In this document: positions 1-8,149 of the stretch, piece by piece
Layout: the number at the start of each line of letters is the position of its first letter
Numbering within the stretch: the stretch's first letter is position 1
Assembly (NCBI GenBank): GCA_017481575.1
Contig: JAFUPA010000054.1
Coordinates: forward strand, 1 to 64,000
Reading direction: 5' to 3'
DNA: 64,000 nt
Source of the DNA: Clostridia bacterium
Lineage (GTDB): Bacteria > Bacillota > Clostridia > Oscillospirales > Acutalibacteraceae
The notes under the pieces: model-generated
The model's database searches: none
The model's input: the letters and a program-made list of their open reading frames with translations, nothing else
Told to the model about the DNA's origin: nothing
Position numbers and translations under genes: made by a program

Positions 1-180
1 GACGACCAATGGTCGCCCCTACTTTCTCAACTATAATTCGTGCTTTTAAAAACAGCGTCGCAGACCCACAACTTTTGCAAAGCAAAAATTTCATATTGGC
101 GAAGCCAATATTTCATCTGCGTAAGCAGATTTCACCCGACCCGTTGGTCGGATTTCATTGCAAAGTCAAGGACTTTGCCC
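1..180. repeat. Array of short hairpins separated by TTTCA
   Basis: No gene is supported here. At least five small perfect inverted repeats follow one another: CGACC/GGTCG (3-15), TTTTGC/GCAAAA (73-87), ATATTGGC/GCCAATAT (93-111), ATCTGC/GCAGAT (115-130), CCGACC/GGTCGG (136-151) and GCAAAGTC/GACTTTGC (160-178). Loops are 3-4 bases, and the units from 73 on are joined by a recurring TTTCA linker. The stems differ in sequence while linker and geometry are kept, so this is a structural repeat rather than a sequence repeat. Confidence 0.8.
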
Positions 181-208
181 GACGAACCGTTTTGTGAAAA
201 ACTACGAC

Positions 209-237
209 TTTACTTTATCGCATTTCGAGAGTATAAT
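209..237 (+). promoter_or_regulatory. Promoter of the FAD oxidoreductase gene
   Basis: TTTACT at 209-214 and TATAAT at 232-237 are separated by exactly 17 bases. The predicted start lies just before the ribosome binding site GGAGGTG (244-250), so the leader would be very short. Confidence 0.55.
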
Positions 238-255
238 CATCTCGGAGGTGTGTTT

Positions 256-1515
256 ATGAAATATGACCTTGTTGTTGCAGGTGGAGGACTTTCAGGTGTT
301 GCGGCGGCGGTAAGTGCCGCACGTGAGAGACTTCGTGTTCTGCTTGTTGAAAAATCGGGCTGTCTTGGCGGCGCAATTTCGAACTGCCTCGTTTACCCGT
401 TTATGCCGTATTGGACAAAGCCCTATTGGGGCGAAGCGGCAAAGAATAAAAAGTACCTCTCACAGGGAATTTTTAAGGAAATGAAAGAAAGGCACGACAG
501 ATATGTTTCCGATTGCAAGGACCACGAATTCAATTCGGAATATTTCAAAATCGTGCTTGACGATATGACCACCGAATCGGGTGTTGATGTTCTTTTTCAC
601 GGCGTTGTTTACGGTGTTAAAACGCAAGGCAGAAAAGTGACCGAGGTTGAAATTACTGCAAAAAGTCAGCGGATAACCGTACAGGCAGATTTCTTTGTGG
701 ACGCAACGGGCGACGGCGAATTGTTCAGCCTTGCAGGGTGCGATTTTCAGCTTGGACGTGAAAGTGACGGACTTTGCCAGCCGATGACGACCTGCTTCAG
801 AATGAGCGGTGTTGACCTCGATTTGTTTACCGAAGAGCGACCACGTTTGCAGGAATTGTACAAAGAAAAGCAGGCAAAGGGTGAGATAACAAATCCCCGA
901 GAGAATATTCTTGTCTTTTTCGGGGTAGGCGAGGACGTTTTGCATTTTAATACAACCCGTGTTGTAAAGCTCGACCCGACAAATCCGTTTGATGTAAGCC
1001 GTGCGGAGGTTATTGCACGCCGTCAGATTCACGAAATTGTGAGCTTTTTGAAGGAGAATTCAAAAGCGTTCGACGAAAGTGCATTGATTTCGATTGCGGT
1101 TGATATCGGTGTGCGTGAAAGCCGAAAGCTAAAAGGTGTTCATATTCTCACGGCTGACGAAATTATAAAGTGCACACGCTTTGAGGATTCAATCGCACTC
1201 GGAAATTACGACATTGACATTCACAACCCGTCGGGCACGGGAACAAGCCACAGATTTTTCGGTGACGGCGAGTTTTACACAATACCGTATCGCAGTCTTT
1301 TGCCGAAAGAGTATGACAATCTGCTTGTTGCGGGGCGTTGCCTTTCTGCAACGCACGAGGCGCAGGCATCGGTAAGAATAATGCCTATCTGCTGTTGCCT
1401 CGGTCAGGCGGCAGGCACAGCGGCGGCACTTGCTTTTAAAACAAATAAAAATGCACACACAGTTGATATTCAGAGCTTGCAAAAGAAACTTGTAGAAAAC
1501 GGTGCGGTGATATAA
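256..1515 (+). CDS. FAD-dependent oxidoreductase (FAD_oxidored family)
   Basis: This 419-residue cytoplasmic flavoprotein begins with a Rossmann fold (VVAGGGLSG, residues 5-13, then an acidic VEK around 34-36) that binds FAD. The C-terminal part contains LLVAGRCLSATHEA and a GQAAGTAAALA segment typical of the PF12831-type family, which includes uncharacterised dehydrogenases. The start at 256 is chosen because GGAGGTG stands six bases upstream; an open frame reaches back to position 40 but would begin inside the hairpin array. The substrate cannot be read from sequence. It is a single-gene unit with its own promoter and ends at a terminator shared with the convergent regulator gene. Confidence 0.85.
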   Translation: MKYDLVVAGGGLSGVAAAVSAARERLRVLLVEKSGCLGGAISNCLVYPFMPYWTKPYWGEAAKNKKYLSQGIFKEMKERHDRYVSDCKDHEFNSEYFKIVLDDMTTESGVDVLFHGVVYGVKTQGRKVTEVEITAKSQRITVQADFFVDATGDGELFSLAGCDFQLGRESDGLCQPMTTCFRMSGVDLDLFTEERPRLQELYKEKQAKGEITNPRENILVFFGVGEDVLHFNTTRVVKLDPTNPFDVSRAEVIARRQIHEIVSFLKENSKAFDESALISIAVDIGVRESRKLKGVHILTADEIIKCTRFEDSIALGNYDIDIHNPSGTGTSHRFFGDGEFYTIPYRSLLPKEYDNLLVAGRCLSATHEAQASVRIMPICCCLGQAAGTAAALAFKTNKNAHTVDIQSLQKKLVENGAVI

Positions 1516-1523
1516 AAACAGAT

Positions 1524-1557
1524 ACCCTCGAACAGATTTTGCTGTTCGAGGGTTAAA
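1524..1557. terminator. Bidirectional terminator
   Basis: A perfect 12-bp inverted repeat (1524-1535 and 1542-1553) with a 6-base loop lies between two convergent genes. It is flanked by A-rich and T-rich tracts. Confidence 0.8.
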
Positions 1558-1848
1558 TCATTTCTTAATCGTATTTATAAATTCTGCAAGTTTAATTTGT
1601 TCTTCATCAGTCAAGGACTCAATAGCGGAGAGTAAAAATGGGTTGATCGTTTTGCTTTCAGAAAAAAAGTCTTGTAAAGAGATATTAAGTGCGAAGCAAA
1701 TATAAGATAAGATTTCGACGGTGGGATTTTTACTACCCATTTCAATATCACGCAGATAGCTCTGTGAAACACCGGCGAGATTTGCCAGTTTATTTGTGCT
1801 GATATTCTTTTGTTCTCGCAATTCAATTATTCTTTTTCCGACATCCAC
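1558..1848 (-). CDS. XRE-family helix-turn-helix regulator
   Basis: A 96-residue protein with an XRE/Cro HTH covering residues 4-60 (IIELREQKNIS, then LAGVSQSYLRDIEMG as the recognition region) and a short C-terminal helix. The GTG start at 1846-1848 is supported by GAGGTGAT seven bases upstream; no suitably spaced ATG exists. It is divergent from the lipoprotein gene at 1969. The shared gap carries several TATAGTG-type half-sites around the lipoprotein promoter, so it probably represses itself and the lipoprotein/membrane pair. This regulatory role is inferred. Confidence 0.85.
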   Translation of the reverse strand: MDVGKRIIELREQKNISTNKLANLAGVSQSYLRDIEMGSKNPTVEILSYICFALNISLQDFFSESKTINPFLLSAIESLTDEEQIKLAEFINTIKK

Positions 1849-1860
1849 TTAAATCACCTC

Positions 1861-1948
1861 AACTATATAATAATTGTTATAGTGAAATTAAATTACAACT
1901 ATAGCATTGACAAATTATTTTTATAGTGATAAAATTGTGTCACTATTA
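1861..1948 (+). promoter_or_regulatory. Divergent control region with promoter and half-site repeats
   Basis: The plus-strand promoter is TTGACA (1907-1912), 17 bases, TAAAAT (1930-1935). Related half-sites lie at TATAGTG 1878-1884, AACTATAG 1897-1904, TATAGTG 1922-1928 and CACTATT 1941-1947; the last two form an inverted repeat over the -10 region. This is a candidate operator for the neighbouring XRE protein. Confidence 0.6.
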
Positions 1949-1968
1949 AAATAACAGGAGGGTTTGTT

Positions 1969-3114
1969 GTGAAAAAGATAGTTAAAATTGTAAGTATTGC
2001 ATTAGCAATTATCTCAATTTTTCTTTCCTTGTCGGCTTGTGGAGGGAAAGAGAAAGAAATAATCGGAATGTGGTACGATGATGACGGAGAAGTGCTGAAC
2101 GTCCAGAAAGATGGTACTTATAACTTTGAGGGCGAATACGGTTCAGGCACTTGGAAAATTCTTGACGATAAGGAAACCATAGAATTTACGGATTTTTACG
2201 GAATGACAAAGAATATTGAAATTACCCAAGATGATTTGGGCATTTACATTTTCTATCATCAGGAACGACTTTATAAGGATGCTTATCCGTCGGAAGAGGA
2301 AATTTCAAAGCAGGAAGAAGAAATTCCAAAAGAGCGTGAAAAGAACGCAACAGAATTAGATGCTTTTGACGGCATATCTTATGAAGTGAGCGGCATATCA
2401 CCATATTGCAAAGTTACAATCAATGTGCAAAATTGTGATGAGCTTGTCAAACGGTATGTGACATTCAAATTAGATAAAGAAACTTATGCAAATGGCGAAT
2501 CTGCTATTGTTACCGCAACTCTTTCAAAAAACACGGGAGATGCTGCGTATAAGTTAAAGTCTAATGAGTCGCAGTATATGATATCTGGTCAAGCTGAATA
2601 TATTTCCTCCGAACAGCAGATTGATAAAGAATTATTTGAAAAAGAAGTTAATGATGTTATTACGGCATCTATTTCATCGTCTATAGGCACTAATATATTG
2701 TGTGATGTATCAGATATGAAATTTCTTGATTATGAGACAAGATTACCTGATGCAAACTTTTATTCTCGAAATGGAATTAAAAAGGTTAATTCTACTTATA
2801 AGGTGACATATTTATCCTGTATAAAAGAACAAAAGAAAAGTATGGCAAACGAATATGTGCCTTACAACAGACTGTCATATATCTATTGCCTTGATGTGCA
2901 AGGAGATGTAAACGGAGTTATATGCGAAGGTAAGTTATATGTAAATATTACTGCAGAAAATATTGTCAGATTACCAGATGGCTCTATTATTTGGAATAAC
3001 GAAAAGTGTGATTTCAAAGTTTCTACCGGTGTTGATGGTTTCGATAACTGTGTAGCAAACACCATAATGAGTTATAGTGATAATTACGATATTTCAAAAG
3101 TTGAAATAAAATGA
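1969..3114 (+). CDS. Lipoprotein of unknown function
   Basis: A 381-residue protein with a lipoprotein signal: a positive start, a hydrophobic stretch, then the lipobox LSAC with Cys24. It should be anchored to the outer face of the membrane. Residues 30-85 (GMWYDDDGEVLNV, TYNFEGEYGSGTWKI) resemble small lipocalin-like beta domains that recur in clostridial lipoproteins. The remaining 250 residues are not recognised. The GTG start at 1969 has AGGAGGG upstream and a consensus promoter. Base composition is more AT-rich than in the metabolic genes. The next gene follows within 11 bases and encodes a membrane protein, so the two may act together. Confidence 0.75.
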   Translation: MKKIVKIVSIALAIISIFLSLSACGGKEKEIIGMWYDDDGEVLNVQKDGTYNFEGEYGSGTWKILDDKETIEFTDFYGMTKNIEITQDDLGIYIFYHQERLYKDAYPSEEEISKQEEEIPKEREKNATELDAFDGISYEVSGISPYCKVTINVQNCDELVKRYVTFKLDKETYANGESAIVTATLSKNTGDAAYKLKSNESQYMISGQAEYISSEQQIDKELFEKEVNDVITASISSSIGTNILCDVSDMKFLDYETRLPDANFYSRNGIKKVNSTYKVTYLSCIKEQKKSMANEYVPYNRLSYIYCLDVQGDVNGVICEGKLYVNITAENIVRLPDGSIIWNNEKCDFKVSTGVDGFDNCVANTIMSYSDNYDISKVEIK

Positions 3115-3125
3115 GAGGTATAAAT

Positions 3126-3638
3126 ATGAATAAACTTAAAAAAATGTATACTGCCGCAGGTATTTTACAGTTGATTTGTGCTGTTCTTTGGTTCGTTCCG
3201 TCGTGTTCGGTGGTATCAAGCTATACTCAAAATATGTTGGGCGAAGTCAGCAATGTTAATGCTTCAGTTTTTTCACTTTCTTCTTTTTTTAAGGGAGCAG
3301 AATTTTTGCTTGTTGCATCAATGTGTGGTTTGGCATTGTCGATAGCTTTAATGATTTTGCCTGTATTTAAATCAACCGAAGAAAAAAGACGAAGATTGAT
3401 TTTTTCAAAAATTTCAGCGATGTATTCGTTAGTAATGTTTCTGTTCTTTTTCTTTTTTTCGTCTTCACAAACTAATCAATATGTTGATTTAGGTGTAAAA
3501 ACTGAAATGAAATTTGGCGGAGTTTTACTCATAATTGTAAGTGCTTTACTGATAGTTTTATTGTTTAAAATTTCATCAGAAACCAAGAAAATAAAAAGGA
3601 ATAATGAAATTGCCGAAAATAGCACGATAAATGAATAA
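3126..3638 (+). CDS. Four-helix membrane protein, unknown function
   Basis: A 170-residue integral membrane protein with four hydrophobic segments (about residues 7-27, 50-72, 89-110 and 130-150) and a charged C-terminal tail rich in Lys, Glu and Asn. The start at 3126 is preferred over the in-frame ATG at 3111 because GAGAGGT stands at the right distance from 3126. It is cotranscribed with the lipoprotein just upstream. No family is recognised. Confidence 0.65.
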   Translation: MNKLKKMYTAAGILQLICAVLWFVPSCSVVSSYTQNMLGEVSNVNASVFSLSSFFKGAEFLLVASMCGLALSIALMILPVFKSTEEKRRRLIFSKISAMYSLVMFLFFFFFSSSQTNQYVDLGVKTEMKFGGVLLIIVSALLIVLLFKISSETKKIKRNNEIAENSTINE

Positions 3639-3640
3639 CA

Positions 3641-3675
3641 AAATAAGCTGACATCATTCGGTGTCAGCTTATTTC
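3641..3675. terminator. Bidirectional terminator
   Basis: A perfect 13-bp inverted repeat (3641-3653 and 3662-3674) with an 8-base loop and A/T-rich ends sits between convergent genes. It serves both the plus-strand membrane gene and the minus-strand nrdG-nrdD-trxB cluster. Confidence 0.85.
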
Positions 3676-3691
3676 TTGTATTACTATATTT

Positions 3692-4600
3692 TTATTTCAA
3701 TCCGTCAACATAATCACAAGCGGCGAGGGCGGCAACTGCACCGTCAGCGGCGGCTGTTGCAACCTGGCGGATTTTCTTTGTGCGGCAATCGCCTGCAACA
3801 AAAATTCCGTTTGCGCCCGTCACGCAGGATTCATCTGCACTTGCGTAACCTCTTTCATCAAGAGTGATTACGTTTGCAAATGCCTCGTTCTGCGGAATAA
3901 GACCGATTGCGATGAAAAGTCCGTCAACCTTAAGCTCGCTTACGCTGCCGTCAGCATTCTTTGTAAGTTCAATACCCTCAAGCTCTGTTTCACCCTTGAA
4001 AGCTGTAACCTTTGTGCCTGTGATAACCTCAACGTTATCCTTTGCATAGACCTGCTCGGCAAGCTTCTTTTCGCCTGTGAGGAAGTCGAGGTCCTGAACA
4101 ACATATACCTTTTCTGCAAGGTCGGAAAGCAGGATAGCCTCCTGCAAAGCGGAGTTTCCGCCACCGACAACGCCGACTGTCTTTCCTTTATAAAAAGCAC
4201 CGTCGCACACCGCACAGAAAGAAATGCCTTCACCGACATACTTGTGTTCGTTTTCGAGTCCTAACATTCTGTGCTTTGCACCTGTTGAGATAATAACAGC
4301 CTTGCCCTCGAATTCACCCGAATCGGTAACAACTGTCTTTGTTTCACCGTCCCTGATCTCGAGTGCTTCGCAAAGCTCAACATCAGCACCCTGTTCAAGC
4401 ACCTGCTCAACAAGCTTGTCGGCAAATTCATTGCCCGTAAGCTGAATAAAGCCGGGAATGTTCTCAACCTTCGGTGAGAATGTAATCTGACCGCCAAAGG
4501 TTGCTTTTTCAATAACGAGAACGCTCTTGTTAGCCCTGCGAGCATACAGGGCGGCGGTAAGCCCCGCAGGGCCACCGCCGATAATTATAATATCATACAT
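3692..4600 (-). CDS. trxB: Thioredoxin reductase (TrxB-type flavoprotein)
   Basis: A 302-residue low-molecular-weight thioredoxin reductase. It has an N-terminal FAD Rossmann motif (IIIIGGGPAGL, residues 4-14), the redox-active CAVCDG at 129-134 (Cys129/Cys132), a second dinucleotide motif GVVGGGNSA (143-151) and a C-terminal FAD motif with AGDC. It passes electrons to a thioredoxin or glutaredoxin. It lies 27 bases downstream of nrdD, whose product ends in a CxxC redoxin domain, so it probably re-reduces that domain. The usual HRRxxxR stretch for the NADPH 2'-phosphate is absent (VVQDLDFLTGEKK is found instead), so the electron donor may not be NADPH. Confidence 0.93.
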   Translation of the reverse strand: MYDIIIIGGGPAGLTAALYARRANKSVLVIEKATFGGQITFSPKVENIPGFIQLTGNEFADKLVEQVLEQGADVELCEALEIRDGETKTVVTDSGEFEGKAVIISTGAKHRMLGLENEHKYVGEGISFCAVCDGAFYKGKTVGVVGGGNSALQEAILLSDLAEKVYVVQDLDFLTGEKKLAEQVYAKDNVEVITGTKVTAFKGETELEGIELTKNADGSVSELKVDGLFIAIGLIPQNEAFANVITLDERGYASADESCVTGANGIFVAGDCRTKKIRQVATAAADGAVAALAACDYVDGLK

Positions 4601-4627
4601 AATAATATTATCCCTTATAAATAATTT

Positions 4628-6994
4628 TTAAGCGTTGAGGAATTTCTTGATATCAGAAACACCTGCATATTTCTGTGCAACGCCGTCCTTGATAACTACA
4701 AGTGTCGGAGCCTGCTTGATGCCGAGCTGTGTTGCAAGGTCTGCATTTTCTTCAGCAAGGAGTTTCTCGTAGGGGAAGCCTGCCTTGTCAAGGAATGTGC
4801 AGGCAATCTTACAGTTCGGGCAGGTTGCTGTTGCAAAAAGGAGATTGCGGTCTTCGGTTGCGGGAGCAGTCTCTTCAGAAGCCTTTTCCTCTGCTACAGG
4901 CTGAACCTTTGTAAGCTTGGAGTTTGCAATGTCGTAAACCTTACGGTCCTTGTACTCCTGTGCCTTACCGTCGTTCCAATTCTTAACAGGACGGTAGTAG
5001 CCTGTGATACGGCTGTAAACCTCTGCCTCTTCGCCGCATTCGGGGCAAGTGAAAGCCTCGCCTGCGATGTAACCGTGGTTCTTACATACAGAGTATGTCG
5101 GAGAAATTGAGTAGTAAGGAAGTCTGTAGTTTTCTGCAATCTTTCTTACAAGACTTGCGCATGACTGCCAGTCAGGAAGCTTCTCACCAAGGAATGCGTG
5201 GAATACAGTACCTGAAGTGTAAAGAGTGTGAAGCTCATCCTGCATATCAAGTGCTGTGAAGATGTCTTCTGTATAACCAACAGGAAGGTGTGAAGAGTTG
5301 GTGTAGTAAGGTGTCTGGTTCTTCTCACAGCCTGCTGTGATGATGTCGGGATAATACTTGAGGTCGTGTTTTGCAAGACGGAATGCTGTTGACTCAGCAG
5401 GTGTAGCCTCAAGGTTGTAAAGATCGCCGTACTCAACCTGATAATCAGAGAGTCTTTCTCTCATGTGGTTAAGAACGTCCTTTGCAAACTGCTGTGTCTT
5501 CTCTGTTGTCATATCAGCACGAAGCCACTTTGCATTAAGACCAACCTCGTTCATACCAACAAGACCGATTGTTGAGAAGTGGTTGTTGAATGTGCCGAGG
5601 TATCTCTTTGTGTACGGATAGAGACCTGAATCAAGAAGCTTTGTGATAACTGTACGCTTAACCTTAAGTGAACGAGCGGAAATGTCCATCATTCTGTCAA
5701 GACGGGCATAGAAATCAGCCTCGTCCTTTGCAAGGTAAGCAATTCTCGGCAAGTTGATTGTAACAACGCCGACTGAACCTGTTGACTCACCGCTACCGAA
5801 GAAACCGCCGGACTTCTTGCGAAGCTCACGAAGGTCAAGACGGAGACGGCAGCACATTGAACGAACATCACTGGGCTCCATATCGGAGTTGATGTAGTTT
5901 GAGAAGTAAGGTGTACCGTATTTTGCTGTCATCTCGAAGAGAAGCTTGTTGTTCTCTGTCTCTGACCAGTCAAAGTCACGGGTAATTGAATATGTGGGGA
6001 TAGGATACTGGAAGCCACGGCCGTTAGCGTCACCCTCAACCATAATTTCGATGAAGGCTTTGTTAACCATATCCATTTCTTTCTTACAGTCTTTGTACTT
6101 GAAGTCCATTTCCTTGCCGCCGACGATAGCGTTGAGCTCTGCAAGGTCGTTGGGAACTGTCCAGTCAAGAGTGATGTTTGTAAACGGTGACTGTGTACCC
6201 CAACGTGACGGAGTGTTAACACCGTAGATGAAGGACTGGATGCACTGCTTAACCTCTTTGTATGAAAGGTTGTCAACCTTTACAAAGGGAGCAAGATATG
6301 TGTCAAATGATGAGAAAGCCTGAGCACCTGCCCATTCGTTCTGCATAATGCCGAGGAAGTTAACCATCTGGTTGCAGAGTGTTGAAAGGTGAGCGGCAGG
6401 AGCAGATGTAATCTTTCCGGGAACACCGCCGAGACCCTCCTGAATAAGCTGCTTGAGTGACCAACCTGCACAGTAACCTGTAAGCATTGAAAGGTCGTGA
6501 ATGTGGATATCAGCGTTTCTGTGAGCGTTGCCGATTTCGTCGTCATAAATCTCTGAAAGCCAGTAGTTAGCTGTAACAGCACCCGAGTTTGAAAGAATCA
6601 AACCGCCGACTGAATAAGTAACGGTTGAGTTTTCCTTAACACGCCAGTCGTTAATCTGGAGATAGTTGTCGATGATTGCCTTGTAGTCAACCATTGTTGC
6701 GTTGATGTTACGGATTTTTTCTCTCTGGCGACGGTAGATGATGTATGCTTTTGCAACATCGTCATAGCCTGCCTTGATAAGTACGGATTCAACGCTGTCC
6801 TGAATGTTTTCAACGGAAATCTTGCCGTCCTCGATTTTTGGCTCGAATTCTGCAGTAACCTTTAAAGCGATTAAATCAATAATGTCGGGATGTGAATTTT
6901 TTTCGCATGCTTCAAATGCCTGGGAGATTGCTGTGCTGATTTTTGAGATGTCAAACGGAACTGTTTTTCCGTCTCGTTTAATAACAGTATACAT
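4628..6994 (-). CDS. nrdD: Anaerobic (class III) ribonucleoside-triphosphate reductase with C-terminal redoxin domain
   Basis: A 788-residue glycyl-radical enzyme that makes dNTPs from NTPs in the absence of oxygen. Residues 3-90 form an ATP-cone allosteric domain (TVIKRDGKTVPFD). The large catalytic barrel follows, then the Zn site with CPEC near 648-651 and the glycyl-radical motif RITGY with Gly665. After a Glu/Ala-rich linker (about 700-715) comes an extra thioredoxin/glutaredoxin-like domain with active site CPNC at 725-728 and a cis-Pro QAPTL loop; ordinary NrdD proteins end near residue 700-730 without it. The activase gene nrdG is upstream and trxB downstream on the same strand. This gene set argues that the redoxin domain, recharged by the reductase, supplies electrons. 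That role is inferred. Confidence 0.95.
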   Translation of the reverse strand: MYTVIKRDGKTVPFDISKISTAISQAFEACEKNSHPDIIDLIALKVTAEFEPKIEDGKISVENIQDSVESVLIKAGYDDVAKAYIIYRRQREKIRNINATMVDYKAIIDNYLQINDWRVKENSTVTYSVGGLILSNSGAVTANYWLSEIYDDEIGNAHRNADIHIHDLSMLTGYCAGWSLKQLIQEGLGGVPGKITSAPAAHLSTLCNQMVNFLGIMQNEWAGAQAFSSFDTYLAPFVKVDNLSYKEVKQCIQSFIYGVNTPSRWGTQSPFTNITLDWTVPNDLAELNAIVGGKEMDFKYKDCKKEMDMVNKAFIEIMVEGDANGRGFQYPIPTYSITRDFDWSETENNKLLFEMTAKYGTPYFSNYINSDMEPSDVRSMCCRLRLDLRELRKKSGGFFGSGESTGSVGVVTINLPRIAYLAKDEADFYARLDRMMDISARSLKVKRTVITKLLDSGLYPYTKRYLGTFNNHFSTIGLVGMNEVGLNAKWLRADMTTEKTQQFAKDVLNHMRERLSDYQVEYGDLYNLEATPAESTAFRLAKHDLKYYPDIITAGCEKNQTPYYTNSSHLPVGYTEDIFTALDMQDELHTLYTSGTVFHAFLGEKLPDWQSCASLVRKIAENYRLPYYSISPTYSVCKNHGYIAGEAFTCPECGEEAEVYSRITGYYRPVKNWNDGKAQEYKDRKVYDIANSKLTKVQPVAEEKASEETAPATEDRNLLFATATCPNCKIACTFLDKAGFPYEKLLAEENADLATQLGIKQAPTLVVIKDGVAQKYAGVSDIKKFLNA

Positions 6995-7049
6995 AGTTCG
7001 TCTCCTTTACTTTATTTTTTTCTTGTTTCTTTGCGAGTGGCACGATTAT

Positions 7050-7098
7050 AACATAGATATTGTAGCTTTGTCAACAGTAAAAGCACAATATCTTGATT
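7050..7098 (-). promoter_or_regulatory. Candidate NrdR boxes upstream of nrdD
   Basis: The 175-bp gap between nrdG and nrdD holds two sequences like the NrdR core CWATATATWG. CAATATCTTG at 7086-7095 matches 9 of 10, and ATAGATATTG at 7053-7062 matches 8 of 10. They are 33 bp apart, about three helical turns, as paired NrdR boxes usually are. The flanking bases match less well. No nrdR gene is in the window. Confidence 0.4.
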
Positions 7099-7169
7099 GT
7101 TTTATGCCCCGAAATACGATATTTGGTACTAAATCTTGTGTTTTGATGCAAAACATCACCAAATATTGG

Positions 7170-7865
7170 TCATTTTACACCACGAAGCACAGTATTTGGT
7201 ACTGTTTTCTGTGCTCGGGCGCAAAATTCTACCATTGCTTGTGGTGTCACGGCAGAGAGATTATTGCCGATAAGATTGCCCGAATCAACAAAGCCCTGCA
7301 GGAAATATCTTTTTGCTCCCGCAATCCATTTTGTGATGTCGGCAATATCGTCTGCGGTGTGGTATTCTTTAACCACGGTTGTGCGGAATTCGTAATCGAC
7401 TGCATCGCTCAAAAGAAAATCTACACTCTCTTCGACCCGGCTTAAGTCGTAATCGGGGATATCGACGGTGAGAGGATATTTCTCTTTTGAGTTTTTGATA
7501 TCCATTGCAACGTAGTCAACAAGTCCGTTCTGCACAAGCTCCTTGAGTTTTTCGGGGTAGCTTCCGTTGGTGTCAACCTTGACGAGCATACCCGTCTCTT
7601 TTACCTTTTCAATGAATTCGGCAATATCCTTCTGAAGCAAGGGCTCTCCGCCCGTAATGCAAACTCCGTCAAGAATACCTTTCCTTTTATAAAGGTATGA
7701 CAAAATCTCTTCTTCGCTGAAAACGGCGTTGTCGTCAATGTCTGTCACAAGTGTGGCATTGTGGCAGAAAGGACAGCGGAAGTTGCAACCGCCCGTGAAA
7801 ACGGTACAGGCAATCTTGCCGGGGAAGTCAAGTGTTGTCATTTTTTGAAAACCGCAGATTTTCAT
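7170..7865 (-). CDS. nrdG: Anaerobic ribonucleotide reductase activating protein (radical SAM)
   Basis: A 231-residue radical SAM enzyme. CNFRCPFC (Cys27, Cys31, Cys34) binds the 4Fe-4S cluster, and the GGEPLL motif binds S-adenosylmethionine. It installs the glycyl radical on NrdD, encoded 175 bp downstream on the same strand. The start at 7865 is used because AAAGGAG stands nine bases upstream; the longer in-frame start adds eight residues that overlap this site. A TATAAT (minus strand, about 7898-7903) precedes the gene. Length is at the long end for NrdG but usual for the clostridial form. Confidence 0.92.
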   Translation of the reverse strand: MKICGFQKMTTLDFPGKIACTVFTGGCNFRCPFCHNATLVTDIDDNAVFSEEEILSYLYKRKGILDGVCITGGEPLLQKDIAEFIEKVKETGMLVKVDTNGSYPEKLKELVQNGLVDYVAMDIKNSKEKYPLTVDIPDYDLSRVEESVDFLLSDAVDYEFRTTVVKEYHTADDIADITKWIAGAKRYFLQGFVDSGNLIGNNLSAVTPQAMVEFCARAQKTVPNTVLRGVK

Positions 7866-8035
7866 ATCGTTACTCCTTTTAAACCGCATACAAATATATT
7901 ATAGCAGAAGTAATTAAGATTGCATATTGGTATCTTGTTTGAAAAAAAGTGTCTTTTTATCGAAATTTTCTATACCTCAAAAATATTCCACAAAAATTTT
8001 GCTTTTATTTTGGCAGGCTTGTCGGTTTGTAAAAG

Positions 8036-8064
8036 TTGACACTTATTTTTCATTGTGTTAACAT
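8036..8064 (+). promoter_or_regulatory. Promoter of the exported hydrolase gene
   Basis: TTGACA at 8036-8041 and TAACAT at 8059-8064 are spaced by 17 bases. The transcript would have a leader of about 80 bases containing a small CGAC/GTCG hairpin near 8117-8128. Nothing else is seen in the 284-bp divergent gap with nrdG. Confidence 0.6.
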
Positions 8065-8149
8065 TAAATGGAATATAAGTGCTTTTATAATGAAAAGCAC
8101 AAAAATTATAAGTTGGCGACTGTCGCCGGCTTAAAGGAGCGGTTTTGAA

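Noticed and set aside
1-180. CRISPR array
   Set aside because: The units lack a constant repeat of 23-40 bases and unique spacers. Only short variable stems with a TTTCA linker are present, and no cas genes are nearby.
40-255. N-terminal extension of the FAD oxidoreductase
   Set aside because: It would translate the hairpin array. The FAD motif begins right after the ATG at 256, which has a good ribosome binding site.
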